Of a stretch of 64,000 bases of DNA, positions 43,562 through 53,097 are shown one piece after another; the stretch's first letter is position 1; each line of letters begins with the position of its first letter. Location: positions 186,001 to 250,000 of the forward strand of contig NZ_JACRTE010000003.1 in the NCBI RefSeq assembly GCF_014385105.1. The letters are read 5' to 3'. Source of the stretch: Qingrenia yutianensis. Lineage in GTDB: Bacteria > Bacillota > Clostridia > UMGS1810. The notes under the pieces were generated by a model, which was not told the origin of the DNA, searched no databases, and saw only the letters and a program-made list of their open reading frames with translations. A program made the position numbers and the translations under genes.

Positions 43562-46500
43562 ATGGATAATAACGGGAATAATAAGAGCTTATATAAACCT
43601 TCGTTTGAACACGACGCGTGCGGTATCGGCGCGGTTGTGAGTATAGATAACAAAGCGTCACACAAAATTGTTGAGGACGCACTTCTGATTGTTGAAAAGC
43701 TTGAGCACCGCGCCGGCAAAGACTTTGCCGGCGAAATCGGCGACGGCGTGGGCATTATGCTTCACGTTTCGCACAAATTCTTTAAAAAGACGGGCAAAAA
43801 GCTCGGCATAGATTTGGGCGGCGAGGGCGACTACGGCGTGGGAATGTTTTTCTTTCCGCGCAACGCGCTTTTGCGCAAACAGGCGCAGAAAATGTTTGAG
43901 GTAATATGCAAAAAGGAAAACGTTGAATTTTTAGCCTGGAAAGAGGCAGAGGTTGACGCGTCGGTACTTGCGGAAAACGCGAAAAAAGATATGCCGTATA
44001 TTGCGCAGTGCTTTATAAAACGTCCCGAAAATGTGGAAAAAGGCCTTGATTTTGACAGAAAATTATACATTGTAAGACGTCTTTTCGAGCAAAGCGTGGA
44101 AAACACGTATGTTGCGTCGCTTTCGTCGAGGACTATAGTTTACAAAGGTATGTTTCTGGTAAATCAGCTCCGCAAATTCTATATGGATTTGCAGGATAAA
44201 GACTACGAAAGCGCCGTTGCAATGGTACATTCGAGATTTTCCACAAACACGTTCCCGAGCTGGGAAAGAGCGCACCCGAACAGATTTATTCTGCACAACG
44301 GCGAGATTAACACAATCCGCGGAAATGCCGACAGAATGGCGGCGCGCGAGGAAACAATGCAGTCGGAAGTATTAAAAGACGATATGGACAAAATTCTGCC
44401 CGTTATAAGCAAAGAAGGTTCCGACTCGGCTATGCTTGACAACGTTCTGGAATTTTTGGTTATGAGCGGTATGCCTCTTCCTCTTGCGGTTATGATAACA
44501 ATTCCCGAACCGTGGAAAAACGACGAAAATATAAGCCGTGAAAAACGCGACTTATACAGATATTACGCTACAATGATGGAGCCGTGGGACGGTCCTGCGG
44601 CGATACTTTTCACCGACGGCGACGTTATGGGCGCTTGTCTTGACAGAAACGGACTCCGCCCTGCAAGATATTACATCACAAAGGACAACAGACTTATTTT
44701 GTCGTCCGAGGTGGGCGTTCTCGACATTCCGAGCGATGAAATTCTGGTAAAATCGCGCTTGAAACCGGGCAAAATGCTCCTTGTTGATATGAAAAACAAG
44801 CGCATTGTGTCGGACGAGGAATGTAAGGAATATTACGCGAAAAGAAAGCCGTACGGCGAGTATCTCGATGCGTGCCTTGCAACGCTGGAGTCGCTCCCCG
44901 TTCCCAATGAAAAACCCCAGCACTATTCCGACGACGAAAGAGCGCGTCTTTACAAGGCTTTCGGCTACACCTACGAGGACATCACGGGCGCAATTCTGCC
45001 TATGGCGAAAAACGGCGCAGAGCCGATTGTTTCAATGGGTATCGACACTCCGCTTGCGGTTTTGTCGAAAAACCACCCTCCGCTGTTTAACTATTTCAAA
45101 CAGCTTTTTGCACAGGTTACAAATCCGCCGATAGATGCTTTGAGAGAAAAAATCGTTACCGATACAACCGTTTACGTCGGCTCGGACGGAAATATTCTGG
45201 ACGACAAAGCGGAAAACTGCCGTGTGCTTAAAATTGCAAATCCCATTCTCACCGACGTTGACCTTATGAAGATAAGAAACATCAAAAAAGAAGGATTTAA
45301 AACCGAAACGGTTTCTATTTTATATTATAAAAACACGTCGCTCAAAAAAGCTTTGGACAAGCTTTTTGTAGAGTGCGACAAGGCATACAGAGGCGGTGCG
45401 AACATCATAATTCTGTCCGACCGCGGAGTTGACGAAAACCACGTTGCAATACCGTCACTTCTTGCGTTGTCGGCAATGGAGCAGTATCTTATAAAAACCA
45501 AAAAACGCACCGCGGTGTCAATCATTCTCGAAAGCGGCGAGCCGAGAGATGTTCACCATTTTGCGCTTTTGCTGGGCTACGGCGCGAGGGCGGTAAATCC
45601 TTATCTTGCGCAGGAGTGCATTGCAAATCTTATTGACGAAAACCGTCTTAACAAAGACTATCACACCGCGATTGCCGACTACAACACCGCAATTTTGAAC
45701 GGCATTGTCAAAATCGCGTCGAAAATGGGTATTTCAACCTTGCAGTCGTATCAGTCGGCGCAGATTTTTGAGGCAATAGGCATAAATCACAATGTTATAG
45801 ACGAATATTTCACCAACACCGTCAGCGAGGTTGAGGGTGTGGGACTTAAAGAAATCGGCGCGGACGTTGAATGGCGCCACAACAGAGCGTTTGACCCATT
45901 GGGACTTGGCACCGACGAAATTCTGGACAGTGTCGGCGCGCATAAAATGCGCAGCGGCGAGGACAAAGAGGACCATTTGTATAACCCCGAAACCATTATC
46001 GCACTGCGCGAGGCAACGCAAAAGGGTTCGTACAAACGGTTTAAAGAATACACCGCAATGGTGGACGACGAAACACGTCCGCACACTCTGCGCGGACTTT
46101 TGGATTTTGCGTTTGACGAAAAAGACGCAATTCCGATAGACGAGGTTGAAAGCGCAAGCGAAATTGTGAAACGTTTCAAAACGGGCGCAATGTCGTACGG
46201 TTCAATCTCAAAAGAGGCGCACACCTGTATGGCGGTTGCTATGAACAGGCTCGGCGGAAAATCAAATTCCGGTGAGGGCGGTGAGGACCCGGCGCGTTAC
46301 AACACCGAGGAAAACAGCGCAATCAAGCAGGTCGCGTCAGGAAGGTTTGGTGTTACGAGCGAATATTTGGTGAGCGCGAAGGAAATTCAGATTAAAATGG
46401 CACAGGGCGCAAAACCGGGTGAGGGCGGACATCTTCCGGGCAAAAAAGTTTATCCCGAAATTGCAAAAAACAGATATTCAACCCCCGGCGTGTCGCTTAT

Positions 46501-48079
46501 TTCGCCTCCGCCTCATCACGATATTTACTCCATTGAGGACTTGGCACAGCTTATTTACGATCTCAAAAATGCAAACAAAAACGCCGATATTTCGGTTAAA
46601 CTTGTTTCCGAGGCAGGCGTGGGAACGGTTGCAACGGGTGTTGCAAAAGCCGGTGCGGGCGTAATTCTCATTTCGGGTTATGACGGCGGTACGGGCGCGG
46701 CACCGCAAAGCTCGGTGCACAATGCCGGACTTCCGTGGGAACTCGGACTTGCCGAAACGCATCAGACGCTTGTTAAAAACAACCTCCGTTCGCGCGTACG
46801 TCTTGAAACGGACGGCAAGCTTATGAGCGGCCGCGACGTTGCAATCGCGTGTATCCTCGGCGCCGAAGAATTCGGTTTTGCCACTGCTCCGCTGGTAACA
46901 ATGGGATGTGTTATGATGAGAGTGTGCAACCTCGACACCTGCCCCGTGGGAATTGCAACGCAGAACCCGACGCTCCGCAAAAGATTTTGCGGACGAAGCG
47001 AGTATGTTATGAACTTTATGATGTTCATAGCCGAGGAACTGCGCGAAATTATGGCAAAACTCGGCATACGCACGGTGAGCGAGCTTGTCGGCAGAACAGA
47101 CAAACTGCGCGTTAGAAAAAACAGCATTGCAAAGAACGTTACAAAGCTTGATTTGTCGTCGGTAATCGGCGAAACACAGAACATTCACTATGTGAAAGGC
47201 GACGAATTTGACTTTAAGCTTAAAGATACTATAGACGAAAAAGTGCTTATTCCGAAGTTTAAAAAAGCGTTTGACAAAAAGGAAAGATGCGAAATAAACG
47301 TTGATATTTCAAGCACAAACCGAAGTTTTGCAACAAATTTGGGTTCGGAAATCACCAAAAAATTCAAAAACACGCTTGAAAACGATACCTACAAGGTTAA
47401 CTGTTTCGGCGGCGGCGGTCAGTCGTTCGGCGCGTTTATCCCGAAAGGCCTGACGCTTAATCTTAAGGGCGACAGCAACGACTATTTCGGAAAAGGTCTG
47501 TCGGGCGGTAAACTGGTTGTTTCTCCCGACGATAAAAGCACTTTTGACGCGTCGGAAAACATCATCATCGGAAATGTTGCGCTCTACGGTGCGACAAGCG
47601 GTGAGGCTTATATAAACGGTATCGCCGGCGAGAGATTTTGCGTGAGAAATTCGGGCGCAACTGCGGTCTGCGAGGGCTGCGGCGACCACGGCTGTGAATA
47701 TATGACGGGCGGACGTGTGGCGGTTCTCGGCAAAACGGGCAAAAACTTTGCCGCAGGTATGAGCGGAGGCATTGCATACGTTCTGGACGAAAACCACGAT
47801 TTCTATCTGCGCCTTAACAAAGGTATGGTTATAATGAGCGGTGTCGCCGAAAAGAGCGATATTGAAACGCTCAAAACTATGCTTGAGGCACACGTTAAAG
47901 AAACAAATTCAAAACGCGGAAAAGAAATTCTTGATAATTTTGAAAAATATCTGCCTTTGTTTAAGAAAATCATACCGACCGATTATCAGAAAATGCTCAA
48001 ATGCACCGCACGTTTTGAGGAAAAGGGTATGAGCCGTAAGGAAGCCGAGCTTGAGGCATTTTACGAAATGTCGAGATAG
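43562..48079 (+). CDS. gltB: Glutamate synthase, large subunit
   Basis: A 1505-aa GOGAT alpha subunit of full length. A short propeptide precedes the nucleophile Cys20 (HDACGIGAVV). Domain order is class II amidotransferase, central domain, FMN-binding synthase barrel (SGYDGGTGAAPQSSVHNAG), the 3Fe-4S site (CVMMRVCNLDTCPVG), and the C-terminal beta-helix with repeated Gly-rich turns (GCGDHGCEYMTGG). It uses glutamine and 2-oxoglutarate, with electrons from GltD, encoded 12 bases downstream. The start codon has GGAAGGAG upstream. Confidence 0.96.
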   Translation: MDNNGNNKSLYKPSFEHDACGIGAVVSIDNKASHKIVEDALLIVEKLEHRAGKDFAGEIGDGVGIMLHVSHKFFKKTGKKLGIDLGGEGDYGVGMFFFPRNALLRKQAQKMFEVICKKENVEFLAWKEAEVDASVLAENAKKDMPYIAQCFIKRPENVEKGLDFDRKLYIVRRLFEQSVENTYVASLSSRTIVYKGMFLVNQLRKFYMDLQDKDYESAVAMVHSRFSTNTFPSWERAHPNRFILHNGEINTIRGNADRMAAREETMQSEVLKDDMDKILPVISKEGSDSAMLDNVLEFLVMSGMPLPLAVMITIPEPWKNDENISREKRDLYRYYATMMEPWDGPAAILFTDGDVMGACLDRNGLRPARYYITKDNRLILSSEVGVLDIPSDEILVKSRLKPGKMLLVDMKNKRIVSDEECKEYYAKRKPYGEYLDACLATLESLPVPNEKPQHYSDDERARLYKAFGYTYEDITGAILPMAKNGAEPIVSMGIDTPLAVLSKNHPPLFNYFKQLFAQVTNPPIDALREKIVTDTTVYVGSDGNILDDKAENCRVLKIANPILTDVDLMKIRNIKKEGFKTETVSILYYKNTSLKKALDKLFVECDKAYRGGANIIILSDRGVDENHVAIPSLLALSAMEQYLIKTKKRTAVSIILESGEPRDVHHFALLLGYGARAVNPYLAQECIANLIDENRLNKDYHTAIADYNTAILNGIVKIASKMGISTLQSYQSAQIFEAIGINHNVIDEYFTNTVSEVEGVGLKEIGADVEWRHNRAFDPLGLGTDEILDSVGAHKMRSGEDKEDHLYNPETIIALREATQKGSYKRFKEYTAMVDDETRPHTLRGLLDFAFDEKDAIPIDEVESASEIVKRFKTGAMSYGSISKEAHTCMAVAMNRLGGKSNSGEGGEDPARYNTEENSAIKQVASGRFGVTSEYLVSAKEIQIKMAQGAKPGEGGHLPGKKVYPEIAKNRYSTPGVSLISPPPHHDIYSIEDLAQLIYDLKNANKNADISVKLVSEAGVGTVATGVAKAGAGVILISGYDGGTGAAPQSSVHNAGLPWELGLAETHQTLVKNNLRSRVRLETDGKLMSGRDVAIACILGAEEFGFATAPLVTMGCVMMRVCNLDTCPVGIATQNPTLRKRFCGRSEYVMNFMMFIAEELREIMAKLGIRTVSELVGRTDKLRVRKNSIAKNVTKLDLSSVIGETQNIHYVKGDEFDFKLKDTIDEKVLIPKFKKAFDKKERCEINVDISSTNRSFATNLGSEITKKFKNTLENDTYKVNCFGGGGQSFGAFIPKGLTLNLKGDSNDYFGKGLSGGKLVVSPDDKSTFDASENIIIGNVALYGATSGEAYINGIAGERFCVRNSGATAVCEGCGDHGCEYMTGGRVAVLGKTGKNFAAGMSGGIAYVLDENHDFYLRLNKGMVIMSGVAEKSDIETLKTMLEAHVKETNSKRGKEILDNFEKYLPLFKKIIPTDYQKMLKCTARFEEKGMSRKEAELEAFYEMSR

Positions 48080-48091
48080 GAGGATTAAAAG

Positions 48092-49567
48092 ATGGGAAAA
48101 CCAACGGGTTTTTTGGAATATGAAAGACATTCAAACCATTCTGTACCGCCGAAGGACAGAGTTAAAAATTTTGACGAGTTTCATCCGCCCTTAAACGACG
48201 AGGAGCGCAAAAAGCAGGGCGCAAGATGTATGAACTGCGGTGTGCCGTTTTGTCAGTCGGGTATGAAGCTGGACGGCTTTGTTACGGGTTGTCCTCTGCA
48301 CAATCTTATTCCGGAGTGGAACGACGAAATTTACAACGGCAATATGCACGAGGCGTATTTAAGGCTTATTAAAACCAACAATTTCCCCGAATTTACTGGC
48401 AGAGTTTGTCCTGCGCTGTGCGAGGCGGCGTGCACTTGCGCTATGAACGGCTATGCCGTGACGGTTCGCGAAAACGAACTTTACACCATAGAAAATGCGT
48501 TTGCAAACGGATTTGTAAAACCCAAGAAAAAGGGTGTGCCGAGCGGTAAAAAAATTGCCGTTATCGGCGCGGGCCCGGCAGGTCTTGCCGCGGCGGATAC
48601 GTTAAATATGCGCGGTCATTCGGTGACGGTTTTCGAGCGCGAGAAAAAAATCGGCGGACTTTTGATGTACGGCATACCGAATATGAAGCTTGACAAAAGC
48701 GTTATCGCGCGCCGTGAGGATATTATGCGCAAAGAGGGTGTGGAGTTTAAAACGGGCATTGACATCGGCAAGGATGTTAACGCGAAAGAAATTTTAAAAG
48801 AGTTTGACGCGGTTATCATTGCCTGCGGTTCAAAGACCGCGCGCGACATAAAAGCCGAGGGACGCGACGCAAAAGGCATTTATTTTGCGGTGGATTATCT
48901 TTCGGAGGCAACGCGTTTTGTGACGGGCGAAACCGACAAGCTCGGCATTGACGCAAGGGGCAAAAATGTTGTTATCGTCGGCGGCGGCGACACGGGCAAC
49001 GACTGTGTGGGAACTGCAATAAGACAGGGCTGTAAGTCGGTTGTTCAGCTTGAAATGATGGAAAAACTCCCCGACGCGCGCCCCGTGGGCAACGAGTGGC
49101 CGAGATGGCCCAAGGTTTGCAAAACCGATTACGGTCAGGAGGAGGCGCTCGCGGTATTCGGCAGCGACCCGAGAATTTACAAAACCACCGTAAAAGAATT
49201 TATAAAAGACGAAAAAGGTGCGTTAAAAGCAGTTAAAACCGTGCTTTTGGAGAAAAAAGAGGACGAAAAAACGGGCAGATTTGTGATGAGCGAGGTTAAG
49301 GACAGCGAAAAAATTCTCCCGTGCGAGCTTCTTCTCATCGCGGCAGGATTTGTCGGCGCGGAGGATTATGTCACAAAAGCGTTTAACGTTAAAAAAGGAA
49401 ACCGCGGAAATATCGACGCGAATGACGAGGAGTATAAAGCGGACGGCAAAATTTTTGCCGCAGGCGATTGCAGACGCGGTCAGTCGCTCGTTGTGTGGGC
49501 GATTGCCGAGGGCAGAGAGTGCGCCAAGGCGGTTGATAAATATTTGATAGAAATTGAAAATATGTAG
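48092..49567 (+). CDS. gltD: Glutamate synthase, small subunit
   Basis: A 491-aa NAD(P)H-dependent GOGAT beta subunit. The N-terminal iron-sulfur region has CMNCGVPFCQSG, GCPLHN and CPALCEAACTCAM; FAD binds at AVIGAGPAGLAAAD, and the nucleotide at VIVGGGDTGNDCVG. It passes electrons to GltB. GGAGG precedes the ATG. It ends the plus-strand nitrogen group. Confidence 0.95.
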   Translation: MGKPTGFLEYERHSNHSVPPKDRVKNFDEFHPPLNDEERKKQGARCMNCGVPFCQSGMKLDGFVTGCPLHNLIPEWNDEIYNGNMHEAYLRLIKTNNFPEFTGRVCPALCEAACTCAMNGYAVTVRENELYTIENAFANGFVKPKKKGVPSGKKIAVIGAGPAGLAAADTLNMRGHSVTVFEREKKIGGLLMYGIPNMKLDKSVIARREDIMRKEGVEFKTGIDIGKDVNAKEILKEFDAVIIACGSKTARDIKAEGRDAKGIYFAVDYLSEATRFVTGETDKLGIDARGKNVVIVGGGDTGNDCVGTAIRQGCKSVVQLEMMEKLPDARPVGNEWPRWPKVCKTDYGQEEALAVFGSDPRIYKTTVKEFIKDEKGALKAVKTVLLEKKEDEKTGRFVMSEVKDSEKILPCELLLIAAGFVGAEDYVTKAFNVKKGNRGNIDANDEEYKADGKIFAAGDCRRGQSLVVWAIAEGRECAKAVDKYLIEIENM

Positions 49568-49597
49568 AAAATTTAACGGAACCGAAAATTAACCCGA

Positions 49598-49634
49598 ATA
49601 AGACGGGACAATGCGGGCATCGTCCCGTTCGGCA
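49598..49634. repeat. Palindromic element related to the 37.6-kb terminator
   Basis: CGGGACAATGC, then GGGCATCGTCCCG, forms a long imperfect stem close in sequence to the terminator stem at 37577-37610; outer arms ACCGAA and TTCGGCACGGT extend it. It follows gltD and lacks a long T run. Confidence 0.5.
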
Positions 49635-49652
49635 CGGTAAGATCATAAAGCA

Positions 49653-49680
49653 AAAAAGCCTTGAATTATCAAGGCTTTTT
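49653..49680. terminator. Bidirectional intrinsic terminator
   Basis: AAAAAGCCTTGA (49653-49664), loop ATTA, TCAAGGCTTTTT (49669-49680): a perfect stem with A and T runs between convergent gltD and lysA. Confidence 0.92.
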
Positions 49681-49704
49681 GTGTTATGGTTTTTAAAATA
49701 TTTT

Positions 49705-51006
49705 TTATAAAATATCGTTTTTAATCAAATCTTCATATGTTTCGCGTTTAACTTTAAGGCTTGCTTTGCCGTTTTTCACAAACACCATTGCAGGACGGCA
49801 AAGACGGTTATAATTGCTCGCCATAGAATAGTTATACGCGCCGGTTGACATAACGGCAACTATATCACCCGAATTTATTTTCGGCATTTTTGCGTCTTTA
49901 ATGATAATATCGCCCGACTCACAGCACTTTCCGCAGATTGTCACAACCTCGTCCGCAGTTTCGTTCGCCCTGTTTGCAATCGCCGCGTCGTATTCCGCGC
50001 CGTAGAGGATATATCTCGGGTTGTCGCCCATTCCTCCGTCCACCGAAACGTATTTGCGGACATTTTTAATATCTTTCACCGTGCCTGCGGTGTAGAGCGT
50101 AATGCCTGCGTCGCCGACGAGTGAACGTCCCGGTTCCATAAGGATAAACGGCATTTTAATGTTTCTTTCCGCGCACTCGGTTTTTATGACTTTCGACACT
50201 TCCTCAATATATTTTTCATACTCGGGCGGTGTGTCGCTTTCGATATATTTTATGCCGAAACCGCCTCCGAGATTAAGCTCGGAAATTTCAACGCCAAGTT
50301 CATTTTTAATTTTTTCGGCAAATTCAATCATAATTTTTGCCGCAAGCTTAAACGGCTCAAGCGAGAAAATCTGCGAGCCGATATGGCAGTGCAGACCGGC
50401 AATTTCAAGGTTTTTAAGCGATTTTGCGTATTTTACAATTTCAAAAGCCTCTCCGTTTTCTATCGCAACACCGAATTTCGAGTCTATCTGACCTGTTGAA
50501 ATAAATTCGTGCGTGTGTGCGTCAACACCCGGTTTTATGCGGAAAAGCACCTTTGCGGTTTTGCCTTTTTTCTCGCATATTTCGTTTACGATGTCAAGTT
50601 CTCTTGCGTTGTCGGCAACAATTCTGCCGACGTTCTCGCCGATTGCAAATTCCAGTTCATCATAGGTTTTGTTGTTGCCGTGAAAATAAATTTTCTCACT
50701 GTCAAAGCCCGATTTCAATGCGGTGTATAACTCTCCGCCGGACACAACGTCCGCGCCGAGTCCCTCCTCTGACGCGATTTTATACATATACATCGTCGAA
50801 AGCGCCTTTGACGCGTAGAGAATAAGTCCGTTTCCGCTGTAAAACGAATTGAGCGAGTTTTTGTATGCGCGCATTGCCGTGCGGATATGCTCTTCGTCCA
50901 TAACATACAGCGGTGTGCCGTATTCTTTCGCCAAATCCACCGTGTCACAGCCGCCGATTACAAGATGATTTTTTTCGTTGACAGATAAATTTTTCGGTAT
51001 AAACAT
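49705..51006 (-). CDS. lysA: Diaminopimelate decarboxylase
   Basis: A 433-aa PLP enzyme of fold type III making lysine from meso-diaminopimelate. The PLP lysine is K67 in LILYASKA. Other motifs are GLHCHIGSQIF, LNLGGGFG, MEPGRSLVG, and the cross-subunit Cys segment CGKCCESGD. ATG 51006 starts the family sequence; a GTG at 51045 would add 13 residues without a better ribosome site. Confidence 0.94.
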   Translation of the reverse strand: MFIPKNLSVNEKNHLVIGGCDTVDLAKEYGTPLYVMDEEHIRTAMRAYKNSLNSFYSGNGLILYASKALSTMYMYKIASEEGLGADVVSGGELYTALKSGFDSEKIYFHGNNKTYDELEFAIGENVGRIVADNARELDIVNEICEKKGKTAKVLFRIKPGVDAHTHEFISTGQIDSKFGVAIENGEAFEIVKYAKSLKNLEIAGLHCHIGSQIFSLEPFKLAAKIMIEFAEKIKNELGVEISELNLGGGFGIKYIESDTPPEYEKYIEEVSKVIKTECAERNIKMPFILMEPGRSLVGDAGITLYTAGTVKDIKNVRKYVSVDGGMGDNPRYILYGAEYDAAIANRANETADEVVTICGKCCESGDIIIKDAKMPKINSGDIVAVMSTGAYNYSMASNYNRLCRPAMVFVKNGKASLKVKRETYEDLIKNDIL

Positions 51007-51072
51007 TTTTGTTGCCGTCCTTCCCGTATTTGCTTTTATTTTCACCGTTTTACCGTATTACAAACTAAAAAT

Positions 51073-51837
51073 TTATGATAATTTGAGGCATAAAACACTG
51101 CCGTCAAGATAAAGCACAACGCTGTGCGCGCCCTTTTTAAACGCAACTTCGTCTTCGGGCACCGACGGGTCGTCAAGGCAGATAAATCCGTTGTTTTTCA
51201 TAAGCGTGATGTATTTTGCAACCTGCTCGAGATAAATTTTTTCGCCGTCGTATTTGTAAATCATTCCGTCATCGCATTTTTCTGCGCCTATTCTTTTAAC
51301 GTCCACCGTGTTTTCCAGCATAGGAACTTCAATTTCAAAGTCGTATTTATACGGAACAAATTCAAAATCTTTCATATTTTTGCTCGGAATTGTAATGTTT
51401 GCAACGCGCTTTTCGCCGTCCCACGCAACGCTCGCAAGCTCTTTTAACGCACTTACGTAAATAACCGTGTAGCCGTTTATGTTAAAGCTTTCGGTTTTTT
51501 TGCCGTTTACATATGTCACAATATCGGTATCCGACGCTGCGGAAACAACTTTTCCCGCGTCCGATTTGTCAAAGCGGTAAACGGCGTCGTCTGTGCCGGA
51601 AATCTGCTTGTCCGACAGCGTGATGTCAACGCGTCTTTCGTTTGCGTTCCATTCAACGTTAAACCCGTAATTTTTGAGCGCCGACGCGTACACCGCGGTT
51701 TGATTGTTTAGGTTGTACGTTGAAATCGGGTAGTTGTTTATGTACGCGCAAATATCGGTGGTGCGCACCTCGTTTTGTGCATACACCGCCGTTGATATTA
51801 AAAACACAAATATTAAAACCGAAAAAAACTTTTTCAT
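51073..51837 (-). CDS. Secreted protein with copper-amine-oxidase-like repeats
   Basis: A 254-aa protein with a signal peptide (FFSVLIFVFLISTAVYA). Two tandem repeats of the Cu_amine_oxidN1 (stalk) type follow: YNLNNQTAVYASALKNYGF with VEWNANERRVDIT, then FNINGYTVIYVSALKELAS with VAWDGEKRVANIT. These repeats occur on many cell-surface proteins of Clostridia and bind envelope components; no enzyme function is implied. A separate C-terminal domain of about 90 residues is unrecognised. A perfect promoter precedes it. Confidence 0.8.
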   Translation of the reverse strand: MKKFFSVLIFVFLISTAVYAQNEVRTTDICAYINNYPISTYNLNNQTAVYASALKNYGFNVEWNANERRVDITLSDKQISGTDDAVYRFDKSDAGKVVSAASDTDIVTYVNGKKTESFNINGYTVIYVSALKELASVAWDGEKRVANITIPSKNMKDFEFVPYKYDFEIEVPMLENTVDVKRIGAEKCDDGMIYKYDGEKIYLEQVAKYITLMKNNGFICLDDPSVPEDEVAFKKGAHSVVLYLDGSVLCLKLS

Positions 51838-51858
51838 CAAAACCGCTCCTTTGTATAC

Positions 51859-51887
51859 ATTATATACGTAAAATAACGGCTTGTCAA
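51859..51887 (-). promoter_or_regulatory. Sigma-A promoter of the stalk-repeat protein gene
   Basis: On the minus strand TTGACA (51887-51882) and TATAAT (51864-51859) have a 17-base spacer, 22 bases before the start codon at 51837. Confidence 0.85.
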
Positions 51888-51965
51888 TTATTTAGGAAAA
51901 TCGTCATAATTTTGAAAAATTTGAAAATAATAATAGCATAAATTTATAAAAACGGAGTGGTAAAA

Positions 51966-52103
51966 ATGTGCAAATGTTTAAAGGCGGTAAAAATAGCGGC
52001 GTTTATGATGATTGCGGTGTCGGCGGTAAAAACCGCGGTGCAAATTGCAAAGTCGGTGCCGGTGATTTTAACCGCGTCAAAGGTGATAAAGAAAATCGGC
52101 TGA
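51966..52103 (+). CDS. Small 45-aa membrane-like peptide
   Basis: ATG 51966 has an ACGGAGTGG ribosome site 5-6 bases upstream, and a terminator follows the stop. The peptide begins MCKCLKAVKIAAFMMIAVSA, then continues with Lys-containing hydrophobic sequence ending ASKVIKKIG. It has Cys at 2 and 4, one or two amphipathic/hydrophobic helices, and a net positive charge. No family recognised. A gene is supported by ribosome site plus terminator, but conservation is untested. Confidence 0.55.
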   Translation: MCKCLKAVKIAAFMMIAVSAVKTAVQIAKSVPVILTASKVIKKIG

Positions 52104-52126
52104 ATTTAATAGAAATTTCTTTGCGG

Positions 52127-52154
52127 ACGGACATTTTTTGTCCGTTCTTTTTTT
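52127..52154 (+). terminator. Intrinsic terminator after the small peptide gene
   Basis: ACGGACA (52127-52133), five T, TGTCCGT (52139-52145), then a T run. Confidence 0.8.
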
Positions 52155-52156
52155 GC

Positions 52157-52183
52157 ACAAATTTTGGAATTTCACATAATATA
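52157..52183 (+). promoter_or_regulatory. Sigma-K-like promoter of dpaAB
   Basis: AC (52157-52158), a 16-base spacer and CATAATATA (52175-52183) fit the mother-cell sigma-K pattern (AC, CATANNNTA). dpaAB is expected to be transcribed in the late mother cell. Short motifs of this kind occur by chance, so moderate confidence. Confidence 0.5.
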
Positions 52184-52218
52184 TATTAAAAATGTGTGCG
52201 TAAAAGGGGATTGTCAAA

Positions 52219-53097
52219 ATGAAAAATATTTTGATTTTGGGCGGAGATATGCGGTTTATAACGGTTGCAAATCTTCTTCGCGGTGACGGCTTTGACGTGT
52301 CGGTGTACGGCTTTAAAAAAAGTGCGTCGTTTTTGCCCGATATTGATTTTCCGTCCAATTTAAACGAGGCGGTTGAAAGGTGCGATGCGGTTTTGACTCC
52401 GCTTCCCGTCACCAAGGACCAAATAACCGTTTTTGCGCCGTTTGCAACAAACGAAATATATCTCGACGAGGTTTTGAGTTTAATGGAAAATAAGCCGTTT
52501 TTGTGCGGTATGGCGAGCGAAGAGCTAAAAAAAAGCGCGCGAAAATGGGGTGCGCATTTGATAGATTATTTTGAGAGCGAATATCTCACCGTGTCGAACT
52601 GTGTGCCCACAACCGAGGGAGCAGTAAGCATTGCCATAGAAAACACGCCGTTTACAATTTTCGGCTCAAATGCTTTGGTTTTGGGGTTCGGCAGAGTGGG
52701 ACGCCATCTTTCAAAAACGCTTCAGGCGCTCGGCGCCGATACCTATGTTGAGGCGCGCAAAGAGGCAGACCTTGCTTGGATTGACGCGCTCGGCTACAAA
52801 AAAGTTCCGCTTGCAAAACTTGATAACTGTATACAAAATTTTGATATAATTTTCAACACCGTTCCGAGCATAATTTTGGACGCACCGCGCCTTGAAAAAC
52901 TAAAAAAAGGGTGCGTTATCATTGACCTTGCATCTTATCCTTACGGCGCGGACGTTAATTTCTGCCGCGAAAATAAGATTAAATATATTCTTGCAAGCTC
53001 TCTGCCGGGCAAATTCGCTCCGCAGTACGCAGGAAAAATAATAAAGGAAACTGTTTGCAATCTTCTTTTTGAGGAGGTGTTTAAAAGTGAAATTTGA
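52219..53097 (+). CDS. dpaA: Dipicolinate synthase subunit A
   Basis: A 292-aa dehydrogenase-like subunit that makes dipicolinic acid from a lysine-pathway intermediate for the spore core. A Rossmann motif (ALVLGFGRVGRHLSKTL) lies near residue 155. The N-terminal half, with ILGGDMRF and TPLPVTKD, is typical of SpoVFA/DpaA. It precedes dpaB, whose start lies inside its 3' end. Its position next to lysA is metabolically apt. Confidence 0.93.
   Translation: MKNILILGGDMRFITVANLLRGDGFDVSVYGFKKSASFLPDIDFPSNLNEAVERCDAVLTPLPVTKDQITVFAPFATNEIYLDEVLSLMENKPFLCGMASEELKKSARKWGAHLIDYFESEYLTVSNCVPTTEGAVSIAIENTPFTIFGSNALVLGFGRVGRHLSKTLQALGADTYVEARKEADLAWIDALGYKKVPLAKLDNCIQNFDIIFNTVPSIILDAPRLEKLKKGCVIIDLASYPYGADVNFCRENKIKYILASSLPGKFAPQYAGKIIKETVCNLLFEEVFKSEI

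Noticed and set aside
46478..47188. 236-residue open frame antisense to gltB
   Set aside because: Falls wholly inside a conserved enzyme; Cys/Arg/His-rich composition typical of reverse-strand shadows.
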